A stretch of 44,269 nucleotides of DNA from Phenylobacterium sp. SCN 70-31. GTDB taxonomy: Bacteria; Pseudomonadota; Alphaproteobacteria; Caulobacterales; Caulobacteraceae. Location of the stretch: assembly GCF_001724605.1 (NCBI RefSeq), contig NZ_MEEX01000042.1, positions 1 through 44,269 on the forward strand. Reading direction: 5' to 3'. Positions 17,449-25,486 of this stretch are shown piece by piece. The translations under genes were made by a program, and so were the position numbers. The number at the start of each line of letters is the position of its first letter. The stretch's first letter is position 1. The notes beneath the pieces are model-generated. The model saw only the letters and a program-made list of their open reading frames with translations, had not been told where the DNA came from and made no database searches.

Positions 17449-17976
17449 ATGCGCGCCTTGGGTCCGGGCTCGGTTTCGAGCTTCCTGAAGATCATCCTGG
17501 ACGTGGTCTTCGCCGCGCTCTGGATCGGTGTCGCGGTCCTCGCCCTCATCACGCTCGCGGCGCTGCTGCTGAGCTTCAATCCCGATCTTCTCGGCGCCAT
17601 CCGCCTCGAAGGCGAGGCCGCCGAAGTCGCCCGGCGGGGCCCCCTGCTCACCGCTGGCCTCGCGGCGGCGGCGCTCTATCTGGCCGGCATCCTGGTCATC
17701 GTGGGTTCGCTGCGCCGGATCTTCACGACGCTGACCGCCGGCGATCCCTTCCATCCCGACAACGTGGCGCGCCTGCGCCTGATCGGCCTGATGCTGGCGG
17801 GGCTGGAACTGGGCCGCTATGCGGTCTGGGCCGTGGGCGCCCTGCTGCCGGGCGTGGAGCGCAGCCAGCCGAACATCGGCCTGACCGCCTGGTTCTCGGT
17901 GCTGGTGGTGTTCGTCCTGGCCGAGGTCTTTCGCGAAGGCGCGCGCCTGCGCCGCGAAGCCGAACTGACGATCTGA
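17449..17976 (+). CDS. DUF2975-type membrane protein
   Basis: A 175-residue protein with four hydrophobic helices (about 12-42, 66-86, 108-128, 143-160). The loop FTTLTAGDPFHPDNVARLRLIG between helices two and three is the hallmark of DUF2975 proteins. These nearly always sit beside a small XRE regulator, and here such a gene follows 19 bp downstream on the same strand. The ATG at 17449 has GGGGGAGCGAAAGGA upstream. Function of the family is not established; a membrane sensor that controls or senses for the paired regulator is a common guess. Confidence 0.8.
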   Translation: MRALGPGSVSSFLKIILDVVFAALWIGVAVLALITLAALLLSFNPDLLGAIRLEGEAAEVARRGPLLTAGLAAAALYLAGILVIVGSLRRIFTTLTAGDPFHPDNVARLRLIGLMLAGLELGRYAVWAVGALLPGVERSQPNIGLTAWFSVLVVFVLAEVFREGARLRREAELTI

Positions 17977-17995
17977 GGGGCCGGTCGAGACAACC

Positions 17996-18235
17996 ATGCC
18001 GATCCGCGTAAGCCTGGACCGCGTCCTTCTCGAGCGGCGCATGTCGCTGACGGAACTCGCCGACCGTGTCGGCGTGACCATCGCCAACCTCTCGATCCTC
18101 AAGACCGGCAAGGCGCGGGCGGTGCGCTTCTCCACGCTGTCGGCTCTGTGCCGGGAGCTGGACTGCCAGCCCGGCGACCTGCTGGTCTACGAGCCAGGGC
18201 CCGACGACGCCCCGTTCGACGACGAGGACGGCTGA
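17996..18235 (+). CDS. Small XRE-type (Cro/CI-like) transcriptional regulator
   Basis: A 79-residue helix-turn-helix protein: LDRVLLERRMSLTELADRVG, then VTIANLSILKTGKARAVRF as turn and recognition helix, and LCRELDCQPGDLLVYEP at the end. This is the YozG-like short XRE family that accompanies DUF2975 proteins. It has an acidic tail (DDAPFDDEDG) and no extra domain. It is co-transcribed with the membrane protein gene 19 bp upstream. It may bind the symmetric AT-rich region at 17085-17139; that is inference. It is convergent with ubiB (9 bp gap). Confidence 0.85.
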   Translation: MPIRVSLDRVLLERRMSLTELADRVGVTIANLSILKTGKARAVRFSTLSALCRELDCQPGDLLVYEPGPDDAPFDDEDG

Positions 18236-18244
18236 AGCCGGCGG

Positions 18245-19738
18245 CTACAGCAGCGCCCCCACCACGAACGCCGCGCCGGCGGCCAAGGCGCCCAGGGCGA
18301 ACCACAGCAGTCGCGAGCCGGGCGGCGGGTCGGCCTCGACCGCCGCCGCCGTCCGTGGCTCGGTGAGGCGGGCGAGATTGCGCAGCGCCGTCTCGGCCTC
18401 GCCGGCAAGCTGCTTCATCCGGGTGGCGGGCGACAGCTCGCGGGCGATCCAGCGGCGCACCACCGGCTCGGAAGCTCCCCAGATGTCGTGGTCGGGGTCG
18501 ATGCGGCGAGCGACGCCTTCGACGGTCATCATGGTCTTCTGCAGGAGGACCAGCTCGGGCCGCAGGTGCATCTCGAACAGGGCGGTGATCTCGAAGAGCT
18601 GGGTCAGCACGCGGCTCATGGCGATCGTGCTGGCGCTACGCCCGAAGACCGGCTCGCCCACCGCCCGCAGCGCTTGGGCGAAGGCGGCGACGCTGTGTCG
18701 CGCGGGCACGTAGCCGGCGTCGAAGTGCACCTTGGCCACCCGCGGGTAGTCGCGTTGCAGGAAGCCCCAGAGAATCTCGGCCAGATAGCGCCGCTCGGTC
18801 GGGCCCAGCCGGCCGATGATGCCGAAGTCCACGGCCGAGATCTTCGCCGGCGCCGCGGCGAACAGATTGCCTTCGTGCAGGTCGGCGTGGAACACGCCGT
18901 GATCCAGCGCCTGGGCCAGGAACGCCCGGGTCAGGTTGTCGGCCAGCGCCTTGCGGTCCAGGCCCGGCTGTTCCAGCGCCGCAGGGTCGGACAGGGGCAT
19001 GCCCTCGGCCCAGCCCATGGTCAGCACGCGCTTGCCCACGCCCTCCCACATCACCTTGGGCGCGCTCATGTAGCCGTCGCGGCCCATCACCTCGGCCAGT
19101 TCGTCGGCGCCGGCGGCCTCCATCCGCAGGTCCAGCTCCAGTTCGGTGGCGCGGATGACCGTGCGGGCGAACTGGACGGGCTCGAGGCGGCGCAGGGGCG
19201 GCGCGAGCCGCTCGATCAGCCCCGCGGCGAGGGCCAGGACAGCGGAATCGGCCGCGACCCGGCGCTCGATCCCGGGACGCAGCACCTTCACCGCCACGCG
19301 CGCGCCGTCGTTCAGGGTCGCCTCGTGCGCCTGGGCCAGCGACGCCGCGGCCACAGGCTCGCCGAACGTGGCGAACAGCTCATCGACCGGCCGGCCGATC
19401 TCCTGGGCCACCTGGGCGCGGGCCTGGGCGGTGGGAAAGGGCGGCAGCTTGTCTTTGAGCCGGCTCAGGTCCTCGGCGAACGTCCGGCCGAAGATGTCGC
19501 CACGCGTGGAGAGGAGCTGGCCCAGCTTGATGGCGACGGGACCAAGGCCTTCCAGCGAGCGGGCCAGACGCTCGCCCGGCCGCCCGTCGCGACGGCTGGC
19601 GAAGATGCGCAAGCCGTTTCCCAAGGCGCGGACGCCCGGCGAATAGAAGGCGTCCAACTCGCGCGGCAGAAGGGCGTCGTGGCGGACCAGGGTCCAGCCG
19701 GCGCCCATGAGCCGGAAGAAGGCGCCCGCCGAGGCCAT
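18245..19738 (-). CDS. ubiB: Ubiquinone biosynthesis protein UbiB (ABC1/COQ8 kinase-like)
   Basis: Atypical kinase/ATPase of the ubiquinone synthesis complex at the inner membrane. Family signatures are present: the KxGQ motif in AIKLGQLLSTR (about 69-79), the Ala-rich loop AAASLAQAH, VAVKVLRPG with the catalytic Lys, HADLHEGNLF as catalytic loop and DFGIIGRL as metal-binding loop. Two hydrophobic helices at the C-terminus (about 470-497) anchor it in the membrane. 497 residues is standard. It begins 4 bp after the ubiE stop on the same strand, forming a ubiE-ubiB operon. Confidence 0.95.
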   Translation of the reverse strand: MASAGAFFRLMGAGWTLVRHDALLPRELDAFYSPGVRALGNGLRIFASRRDGRPGERLARSLEGLGPVAIKLGQLLSTRGDIFGRTFAEDLSRLKDKLPPFPTAQARAQVAQEIGRPVDELFATFGEPVAAASLAQAHEATLNDGARVAVKVLRPGIERRVAADSAVLALAAGLIERLAPPLRRLEPVQFARTVIRATELELDLRMEAAGADELAEVMGRDGYMSAPKVMWEGVGKRVLTMGWAEGMPLSDPAALEQPGLDRKALADNLTRAFLAQALDHGVFHADLHEGNLFAAAPAKISAVDFGIIGRLGPTERRYLAEILWGFLQRDYPRVAKVHFDAGYVPARHSVAAFAQALRAVGEPVFGRSASTIAMSRVLTQLFEITALFEMHLRPELVLLQKTMMTVEGVARRIDPDHDIWGASEPVVRRWIARELSPATRMKQLAGEAETALRNLARLTEPRTAAAVEADPPPGSRLLWFALGALAAGAAFVVGALL

Positions 19739-19742
19739 CGGC

Positions 19743-20513
19743 TCAGATCGCCCGGCCGGTATGGAGCGCGGCGACGCCGCCCGAGAAGTTGGTCCAGCCC
19801 GCCTGCGAGAAGCCGGCCTCGCCGATCATCGCGGCGAACGTCTTCTGATCGGGAAAGCGGCGGATGCTCTCGACCAGGTACTGATAGCTCTCGCGGTCGT
19901 TGGCGACCCGCGCCCCGATCTCGGGGATCACCTTGAAGGAATAGGCGTCGTAGGCCGCGCGGATCGCCGCGCTGCCCGGCCGCGAGAACTCCAGGCACAG
20001 GAACCGACCGCCGGGCTTGAGCACCCGGCGGGCCTCGCGCAGGGCGCCCGGGATGTCGGTCACGTTGCGGATGCCGAAACTGATCACATAGGCGTCGGCG
20101 GTCGCGTCGGGCAGGGGCAGCCGCTGGGCGTCGCCCACGGCCCAACACATCTCGGGCAGGCCGCCGCGTTCGACGCCCGCGGCGATCATCTCGGCGTTGT
20201 AGTCGAGGACGAACACGGTGGCGTCGGGGCCGCCCCGGCGCTCCTGCGCGCGCCGCGCCATCTTCGCGAACCGCCGGGCCATGTCGCCGGTGCCGCCGGC
20301 GCAGTCGATGATGACCTCGCCCGGCTGGGGGTTCAGACGCGCCGCCGTCGCGTCCTTCCAGAGGCGGTGCACGCCTGCGCTCATCAGGTCGTTCATCAGG
20401 TCGTAGCGGCGCGCGACGCTGTCGAAGACCCCGCGCACGAGGCCGGGCTTCTCGGCGGCGTCCACGTCGCGGAAGCCGAAGGTTGCGGTGGGTCCCGTCA
20501 TGCGGCTGCTCAT
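19743..20513 (-). CDS. ubiE: Ubiquinone/menaquinone C-methyltransferase UbiE
   Basis: SAM-dependent methyltransferase acting on the quinone ring (2-polyprenyl-6-methoxy-1,4-benzoquinol). 256 residues. SAM motif I is VIIDCAGGTGDMARRF (about 67-82), and family signatures are YDLMNDLMSAGVHRLWK, SFGIRNVTD and LCLEFSRP. The chosen ATG (20511-20513) gives MSSRMTGPTATFGF; Met5 is an alternative and neither has a strong ribosome site. ubiB follows 4 bp downstream. mutM starts in the other direction 139 bp away. Confidence 0.94.
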   Translation of the reverse strand: MSSRMTGPTATFGFRDVDAAEKPGLVRGVFDSVARRYDLMNDLMSAGVHRLWKDATAARLNPQPGEVIIDCAGGTGDMARRFAKMARRAQERRGGPDATVFVLDYNAEMIAAGVERGGLPEMCWAVGDAQRLPLPDATADAYVISFGIRNVTDIPGALREARRVLKPGGRFLCLEFSRPGSAAIRAAYDAYSFKVIPEIGARVANDRESYQYLVESIRRFPDQKTFAAMIGEAGFSQAGWTNFSGGVAALHTGRAI

Positions 20514-20651
20514 AGCGGGCCGGCCGCCGGTCCGCAAAGGCGCGTCTTGCGGCGCGCCGGACAGAAGCTTTGCGAGAAGGGTCGCCGGGGCGCCCCGGGA
20601 GCGCCGCCATTCCGCCTTGGCGCAGGCGCCGCGCCGTGCCAAGCCGGGGGC

Positions 20652-21533
20652 ATGCCCGAACTTCCCGAAGTCGAGACGGTGCGCGGGGGCCTGCGACCCG
20701 TGCTGGAGGGGCGCCGCCTGGCGCGGGTGGAGGCGCGACGGCCCGACCTGCGGTTCCCGCTGCCGCCGAACTTCGTGCAGATCCTCACCGGCGCGACGGT
20801 GGTGTCCCTGGTACGCCGCGCGAAATATCTGCTGGCGCGGCTGGAGCGGGAGGACACCCTGGTCATGCACCTGGGGATGAGCGGGCGCTTCGAGATCGCC
20901 CGGCCCGAGGACTCAGAGCGGACAGGGGGCTCAGAGCGGCCCGGCCGGTTTCACTACGCCGCCGATCCCGACCCGAAACACGCTCATGTCGTCTTCGAGA
21001 CCGAGGCCGGCGACCGCGTGACCTATTACGACCCGCGGCGGTTCGGCTACATGGCCCTGATCAACACCGCGGCCTTCGACCTGCATCCGTGGTTCGCGGG
21101 GCTGGGACCCGAGCCGTTGTCCGACGCCTTCGACGCCGCCCACCTGAAGGCCGCCTTCGCGGGCCGCCGGCAGGGACCGAAGACGCTGCTGCTCGACCAG
21201 AGGGTCGTGGCGGGCCTGGGCAACATCTATGTGTGCGAGGCGCTGAACCGGGCGCGGATATCGCCCTTCAAGCCGGCCGGATCGATCGGCGCCGCGCGGC
21301 TGGAACGACTGGTCCCCGAGATCAAGGCGGTGCTGGCCGAGGCGATCGAGGCGGGCGGATCGTCCCTGCGCGACTTCGCCCGCACCGACGGCGCCCTGGG
21401 CTATTTTCAGCACAGCTTCCGGACCTACGACCGCGAGGGCCAGCCCTGCCGCAACGACGGCTGCCGGGGCGTGATCGGGCGGGAGGTCCAGGCGGGCCGC
21501 TCGACCTTCTACTGTCCCATGTGTCAGCGATGA
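20652..21533 (+). CDS. mutM: Formamidopyrimidine-DNA glycosylase (Fpg/MutM)
   Basis: Removes 8-oxoguanine and formamidopyrimidines from DNA and cuts the abasic site. Catalytic N-terminus MPELPEVET (Pro2, Glu3, after Met removal) is intact, as are the Lys in RRAKYLL (about 57), the H2TH region QRVVAGLGNIYVCEAL and the C-terminal zinc finger with four cysteines (CRNDGC ... CPMC). At 293 residues it is slightly longer than E. coli Fpg (269); the extra is a loop PEDSERTGGSERPG whose DNA holds a repeated CTCAGAGCGG word. Divergent from ubiE, and closely followed by the TraB-like gene. Confidence 0.96.
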   Translation: MPELPEVETVRGGLRPVLEGRRLARVEARRPDLRFPLPPNFVQILTGATVVSLVRRAKYLLARLEREDTLVMHLGMSGRFEIARPEDSERTGGSERPGRFHYAADPDPKHAHVVFETEAGDRVTYYDPRRFGYMALINTAAFDLHPWFAGLGPEPLSDAFDAAHLKAAFAGRRQGPKTLLLDQRVVAGLGNIYVCEALNRARISPFKPAGSIGAARLERLVPEIKAVLAEAIEAGGSSLRDFARTDGALGYFQHSFRTYDREGQPCRNDGCRGVIGREVQAGRSTFYCPMCQR

Positions 21534-21544
21534 GAGGGCCGGCG

Positions 21545-22417
21545 ATGAGGCGCGTGCTGACGGTCCTCGGCGCCCTGGCCGGCGCGGTCCTGGGCCTGGC
21601 GCCGGCCGCCCGCGCCGAGCCGCCGGTCTGGATCGTGCGCGACGCCGATTCCGAGATGCTGCTGTTCGGTTCGGTGCATCTGCTGCCGCCGGGCCTGGAC
21701 TGGCGGCCGCGGGCGCTGGATGCGGCCATCGTGGCCGCCGACGACATCTGGTTCGAACTGGACGTTGGCCCCGAAGCCGAGCGGGAGGTCGCGCGCCTGG
21801 CGGCCGGGGCCGGCGTCCTGCCGCCCGGCGGGTCGCTGCTCGCCATGCTGGAGCCCGAGGATCAGACGCGCCTGATCCGTATGGCGGGGCGGCTCGGCGT
21901 GCCGATGGCCAACCTCGACCGGCTGGAGCCGTGGCTGGCCGAGGTGGCGCTGGCCACGGCCGCCTATGCCAAGGCGGGGGCCACGAGCGCGGATGGCGTC
22001 GAGGCCCAGGTGGCGGCGCGCCTGCCCGAAGGCCTCAGGCGGCGCGCCCTGGAGACGCCCGCCGAGCAGATCGGGTTCTTCGACGGCGCGCCACAGGACG
22101 TCCAGATCACCTCGCTGACCCGGACCGTGGCGGAACTGGAGACCGATCCCGACGGCTACCTGGATCTGGTCCGCGCGTGGCTGGCCGGCGACGCCCAAGC
22201 GCTGGACCGCGAGGCGTTGCAGCCGCTGCGCGAGGCCTCGCCCGACGCGTTCCGCCGGCTGGTGGAGGCCCGCAACATCCGCTGGACCGCCGAGCTGGAC
22301 GCCCGGCTGAAGGGCGCGGGCCGCACGGTCGTCGTCGTGGGGGTGGGGCACCTCGTGGGCGAAGGGGGCGTGCCCGAGCGTCTGCGTGCGCTTGGCTATT
22401 CGGTCACGGGACCGTAA
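21545..22417 (+). CDS. TraB/GumN-family exported protein
   Basis: A 290-residue exported protein with a signal peptide ending APAARA-EPP (about residue 24). The TraB/GumN fold is shown by the N-terminal FGSVHLLPPG (conserved GS-x-H) and the C-terminal VVVGVGHLVGEGGVPERLRALGY (first part VVVGVGHL is the second conserved histidine motif). Some members are metal-dependent peptidases (Tiki-like); that activity is possible but not shown. I chose ATG 21545, which has GAGAGGG 7 nt upstream; an in-frame ATG at 21530 overlaps the mutM stop and would add MRGPA. Probably co-transcribed with mutM. Confidence 0.85.
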   Translation: MRRVLTVLGALAGAVLGLAPAARAEPPVWIVRDADSEMLLFGSVHLLPPGLDWRPRALDAAIVAADDIWFELDVGPEAEREVARLAAGAGVLPPGGSLLAMLEPEDQTRLIRMAGRLGVPMANLDRLEPWLAEVALATAAYAKAGATSADGVEAQVAARLPEGLRRRALETPAEQIGFFDGAPQDVQITSLTRTVAELETDPDGYLDLVRAWLAGDAQALDREALQPLREASPDAFRRLVEARNIRWTAELDARLKGAGRTVVVVGVGHLVGEGGVPERLRALGYSVTGP

Positions 22418-22462
22418 GTCCCTGCTCGCGGAGAAAAGCCGCGCGAGGAACCGGAGCGCCCC

Positions 22463-23242
22463 ATGGCCTATGAGACCCTGATCGTCGAGACGCCCAGCGC
22501 GGGCGTGACCCTGATCCGGCTGAACCGGCCCGAGGCGCTGAATGCGCTGAACAGTCAGCTGCTGGGGGAACTGGGCCAGGCGCTGGACGCGGCGGAGGCG
22601 GACGAGTCGGTGCGCTGCGTGGTGCTGACCGGGTCGGACCGGGCCTTCGCGGCGGGCGCCGACATCAAGGAGATGTCCGACAAGTCCTACGCGCAGATGT
22701 TCGCCCAGAACTTCTTCGGCGAGGCCGGGCAGCGGGTAGAGCGGTTCCGGAAGCCGATCGTTGCGGCGGTGGCGGGCTACGCGCTGGGCGGCGGTTGCGA
22801 ACTGGCCATGCTGTGCGACTTCATCATCGCCGCCGAAACGGCGAAGTTCGGACAGCCCGAGATCAACCTGGGCGTCATGCCGGGGATCGGCGGCACCCAG
22901 CGCCTGCCTCGGGCGGTGGGCAAGGCCAAGGCGATGGACATGGTGCTGACCGCCCGGATGATGGACGCCGCCGAGGCCGAGCGCGCGGGTCTGGTGAGCC
23001 GGGTGGTCCCGGCCGACAAGCTGCTGGACGAGGCCCTGGGCGCGGCGGCGAAGATCGCTGGCCAGTCGCCGCTGGCGGTGATGATGAACAAGGAGCTGGT
23101 GAACGCCGCCTTCGAGACCACGCTCTCCACGGGCGTGGCGGTGGAACGCCGGCTGTTCCATTCCCTCTTCGCCTTCGACGACCAGAAGGAAGGCATGGCG
23201 GCCTTCATCGAGAAGCGGAAGCCCGACTTCAAGGGTCGCTGA
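22463..23242 (+). CDS. echA: Enoyl-CoA hydratase (crotonase family)
   Basis: Hydrates trans-2-enoyl-CoA in fatty-acid beta-oxidation. 259 residues. Oxyanion-hole segments AFAAGADIKEM (about 64-74) and GYALGGGCELAML (about 104-116) are intact, with catalytic glutamates in GGGCELAM and QPEINLGVMPGIGGTQRLPR. The C-terminal helix FEKR-type ending FIEKRKPDFKGR is typical. A ribosome site GAGGAACCGGAGCGCC precedes the ATG. The order echA-rpsT-dnaA is, as I recall, that of Caulobacter crescentus. The gene lies just before rpsT, which has its own promoter. Confidence 0.95.
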   Translation: MAYETLIVETPSAGVTLIRLNRPEALNALNSQLLGELGQALDAAEADESVRCVVLTGSDRAFAAGADIKEMSDKSYAQMFAQNFFGEAGQRVERFRKPIVAAVAGYALGGGCELAMLCDFIIAAETAKFGQPEINLGVMPGIGGTQRLPRAVGKAKAMDMVLTARMMDAAEAERAGLVSRVVPADKLLDEALGAAAKIAGQSPLAVMMNKELVNAAFETTLSTGVAVERRLFHSLFAFDDQKEGMAAFIEKRKPDFKGR

Positions 23243-23271
23243 AGCGCGGGCGGGAAAGCGTCCGGGCGGCA

Positions 23272-23300
23272 TTGACCCGCAAGGTCGGTTTCAGTATATC
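23272..23300 (+). promoter_or_regulatory. Sigma-70-type promoter for rpsT
   Basis: TTGACC (23272-23277) and TATATC (23295-23300) are separated by 17 bp, a good vegetative promoter by general consensus. It is 64 bp before the rpsT ATG, in the gap after echA. A hairpin CCGG-gcaa-CCGG follows in the leader at about 23323-23334 and might be involved in control of S20 synthesis. Confidence 0.65.
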
Positions 23301-23363
23301 CGCGCCTCCAATTTCGCCTGCCGGGCAACCGGCGGGTGCTTCCCGTTTCGAGAAGAGTCCCGA

Positions 23364-23633
23364 ATGGCCAATACGCCCGGCGCCAAGAAGGCGGTCCGCA
23401 AGATCGCTCGCCGCACCGCTGTCAACACCGCCCGCCGCTCGCGCGTGCGCACCTATCTGCGCAAGTTCGAGGAGGCCATCTCCTCGGGCGACGCCGGCGC
23501 CGCCAAGACCGCCTTCGTCGAGGCCCAGTCGGAGCTGATGCGCGCGGTGTCGAAGGGCGTCGTGCACAAGAACACCGGTTCGCGGAAGGTCTCGCGCCTG
23601 GCCGCCCGCCTGAAGAAGATGTCGGCGGCCTGA
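23364..23633 (+). CDS. rpsT: 30S ribosomal protein S20
   Basis: Primary 16S rRNA-binding protein of the small subunit. 89 residues, basic and helical: MANTPGAKKAVRKIARRTAV at the start with the alphaproteobacterial pattern, SRVRTYLRKFEEAI, and a C-terminal GVVHKNTGSRKVSRLAARLKK. Ribosome site GAAGAG about 8 nt upstream. It is preceded by its own promoter and followed by a strong intrinsic terminator, so it is a one-gene unit between echA and dnaA. Confidence 0.97.
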   Translation: MANTPGAKKAVRKIARRTAVNTARRSRVRTYLRKFEEAISSGDAGAAKTAFVEAQSELMRAVSKGVVHKNTGSRKVSRLAARLKKMSAA

Positions 23634-23686
23634 GCCGTCGCCGGCGGGGTTCCCACCCCGCCTTCGCCGCTAGGATTTCTGACAGG

Positions 23687-23713
23687 CAGCGCCCGTTCGG
23701 GCGCTGTTTTTTT
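23687..23713 (+). terminator. Intrinsic terminator of rpsT
   Basis: CAGCGCCC (23687-23694) pairs perfectly with GGGCGCTG (23699-23706) around a GTTC loop, followed at once by seven T (23707-23713). It ends rpsT transcription and insulates dnaA. A smaller hairpin GGCGGGG/CCCCGCC lies 40 bp upstream, at about 23644-23663. Confidence 0.92.
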
Positions 23714-24043
23714 GTGCCTCGGAAAAGGGCTTCCGATGCGCCGCTTGCGACCGTTTTGCTCAGCCTCTGGACCCGGCTTTCAGCCTTTCCCTTGGACCGA
23801 AAAGGGTCCCTGCCGAGTCAACAGAAATATGTCTGGCGGACGCAAAGAATCACCGTTGACCCCCCCGGCCCCCCCAGTAGTGTCAGCCCTCTTACAGGTT
23901 CATTCCCTTCGATCCCGGTCCAACCGGGGCAGCGGCGTAGCACATGTGTTCGCCGGATAAGGGATTGTTTGTATTGAATTTCATGTTGGTTGGGGGGTTC
24001 GGGGCCCCGGCCTGTCGGCAGTGGTGCGATGGGGTTTCGAGGA
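23714..24043 (+). promoter_or_regulatory. dnaA control region with two GANTC sites and leader hairpin
   Basis: This 330-bp gene-free stretch holds GAGTC (23815-23819) and GAATC (23847-23851), sites of the cell-cycle DNA methyltransferase CcrM. TTGACC (23856-23861) with TAGTGT (23878-23883) at 16-bp spacing is a possible, weak promoter right after the second site. The presumed leader is about 150 nt and contains a perfect hairpin CCCGGT-cca-ACCGGG (23914-23928). In C. crescentus dnaA transcription responds to GANTC methylation and translation to its leader; the layout here suits the same controls. I saw no cluster of DnaA boxes. Confidence 0.6.
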
Positions 24044-25486
24044 ATGACGAGCGGGGGGGCTGCGGGAGCTATGGCGAGCGCGCCGGCGATGGCCGTGTGG
24101 AGCAAGACGTGCCAGGTTCTCAAGCGCGAACTGGGCGATGCGACGTTCGGGTCGTGGCTCGGCCAGGCGGCTCTGCGCGAGTCCGGGGACGAGGTGTGCC
24201 TGGTGGCCGCCACGGGCGTCGCGCGGGACTGGATCCGCAACAACGCCTGGCGCCGCATCGGCGAGCTGTGGGCCCAGAACGACCCGCAGGGCCGCCGCCT
24301 GGACCTGAAATGCCGGATGGACGTCGAGGCCGCCTACGCCCCGCCGGTGGCCGTCAACGCGGGCGGGAGCCGGGTCGCGGCCGCGCCGGCCGTCTATGAG
24401 GTGGAGGCGGTCGAGGCCGTCGCGCCGACGACCGCCCGGCACGGCCGCCTCCAGGGTCTCCAGGAACGCTATTCCTTCGACACCTTCGTCTCCGGCCCCG
24501 CCAACGAGTTCGCCTTCGCCGTCGCCCGCCGCGTGGCGTCCTGGGCCGACGGCCATTTCAATCCCGTGGTGTTCCACGGCCCCTACGGCTTCGGGAAGAC
24601 CCACCTGCTGAACGCCCTGGCGTGGGAGGCCATGCGGACCGAGCCGGACCGCCGGGTCGTCTACCTCTCCGCCGAGCGCTTCACCTCGACCTTCGTCAAC
24701 GCGTTGCAGACCCGTCAGACCCAGGCGTTCAAGGACGATCTGCGCAACGCCGACCTGCTGCTGATCGACGACGTCCACTTCGTGGCCGGCAAGACCCAGA
24801 CCCAGGAAGAGCTGTTCCACACCCTGATCGCGCTGGTCGAGGACGGCCGCCGGGTGGTCCTCACGGCCGACCGCTCCCCTACCGAGCTGTCCGAGCTGGA
24901 GCCGCGCCTTCGCTCGCATCTCCAGGCCGGTCTCGTCTGCGGCATCGAGCCCGCCGACCGCAGCCTGCGCCTGGGCATCCTGGAGCGGAAGCTGAACACC
25001 CTGGCCCAGGCCCAGGGCTTCCTTCCCGGCGCGCGGCCCGAGGTGATGCAGTTCCTGGCCGACCGCTTCACCGACAGCGTCCGCGAACTGGAAGGCGCCC
25101 TCAACACCCTGGTGGCCCGCGTGGGCGGCGACATCGCCCGGCTGACCCTGGACGAGGCGCAGGCCATCGTGCGGCCGCATCTGTCCGTCACCGAGCGCAA
25201 GGTGACCGTCGACATGATCCAGAAGACCGTGGCCGAACACTATGCGCTGAAGCAGGCGGACCTGATTTCGGAACGGCGCGCGCGCGCCGTCGCCCGCCCG
25301 CGGCAGGTGGCCATGTGGCTGGCCAAGCAGATCACCACCCGCTCGCTGCCGGACATCGGCCGCCGCTTCGGAGGGCGCGACCACACCACGGTGCTGCACG
25401 CCGTGCGCCGTATCGAGGCGCTGAAGGCCGAGGATCCCGGTATCGCCCGCGACGTCGATGTCCTGCTGCGCAAGCTGCGCGGCTGA
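24044..25486 (+). CDS. dnaA: Chromosomal replication initiator protein DnaA
   Basis: Binds DnaA boxes, oligomerises with ATP and melts the replication origin. Domain I spans about 1-95 (VWSKTCQVLKRELGDATFGS, ARDWIRNNAWRRIGELW), followed by a short linker II. Domain III is an AAA+ core with Walker A GPYGFGKTH (K185) and Walker B LLLIDDVHF. Domain IV is helix-turn-helix with the signature GRRFGGRDHTTVLHAVRRIE. 480 residues, near the 490 of C. crescentus. Start choice is uncertain: ATG 24044 gives MTSGGAAGA with GAGGA directly before it; in-frame ATGs at 23990, 24029 and 24071 are alternatives. Single-gene unit, ended by a large palindromic structure. Confidence 0.96.
   Translation: MTSGGAAGAMASAPAMAVWSKTCQVLKRELGDATFGSWLGQAALRESGDEVCLVAATGVARDWIRNNAWRRIGELWAQNDPQGRRLDLKCRMDVEAAYAPPVAVNAGGSRVAAAPAVYEVEAVEAVAPTTARHGRLQGLQERYSFDTFVSGPANEFAFAVARRVASWADGHFNPVVFHGPYGFGKTHLLNALAWEAMRTEPDRRVVYLSAERFTSTFVNALQTRQTQAFKDDLRNADLLLIDDVHFVAGKTQTQEELFHTLIALVEDGRRVVLTADRSPTELSELEPRLRSHLQAGLVCGIEPADRSLRLGILERKLNTLAQAQGFLPGARPEVMQFLADRFTDSVRELEGALNTLVARVGGDIARLTLDEAQAIVRPHLSVTERKVTVDMIQKTVAEHYALKQADLISERRARAVARPRQVAMWLAKQITTRSLPDIGRRFGGRDHTTVLHAVRRIEALKAEDPGIARDVDVLLRKLRG

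Noticed and set aside
20905..20945. Repeated CTCAGAGCGG word in mutM as a sign of damage
   Set aside because: The frame stays open and the extra loop is outside all catalytic motifs; probably a harmless loop expansion.
23634..24043. Possible replication origin next to dnaA
   Set aside because: No cluster of TTATCCACA-like boxes or long AT-rich melting region was found by eye, and in Caulobacter the origin is at another, though nearby, place.
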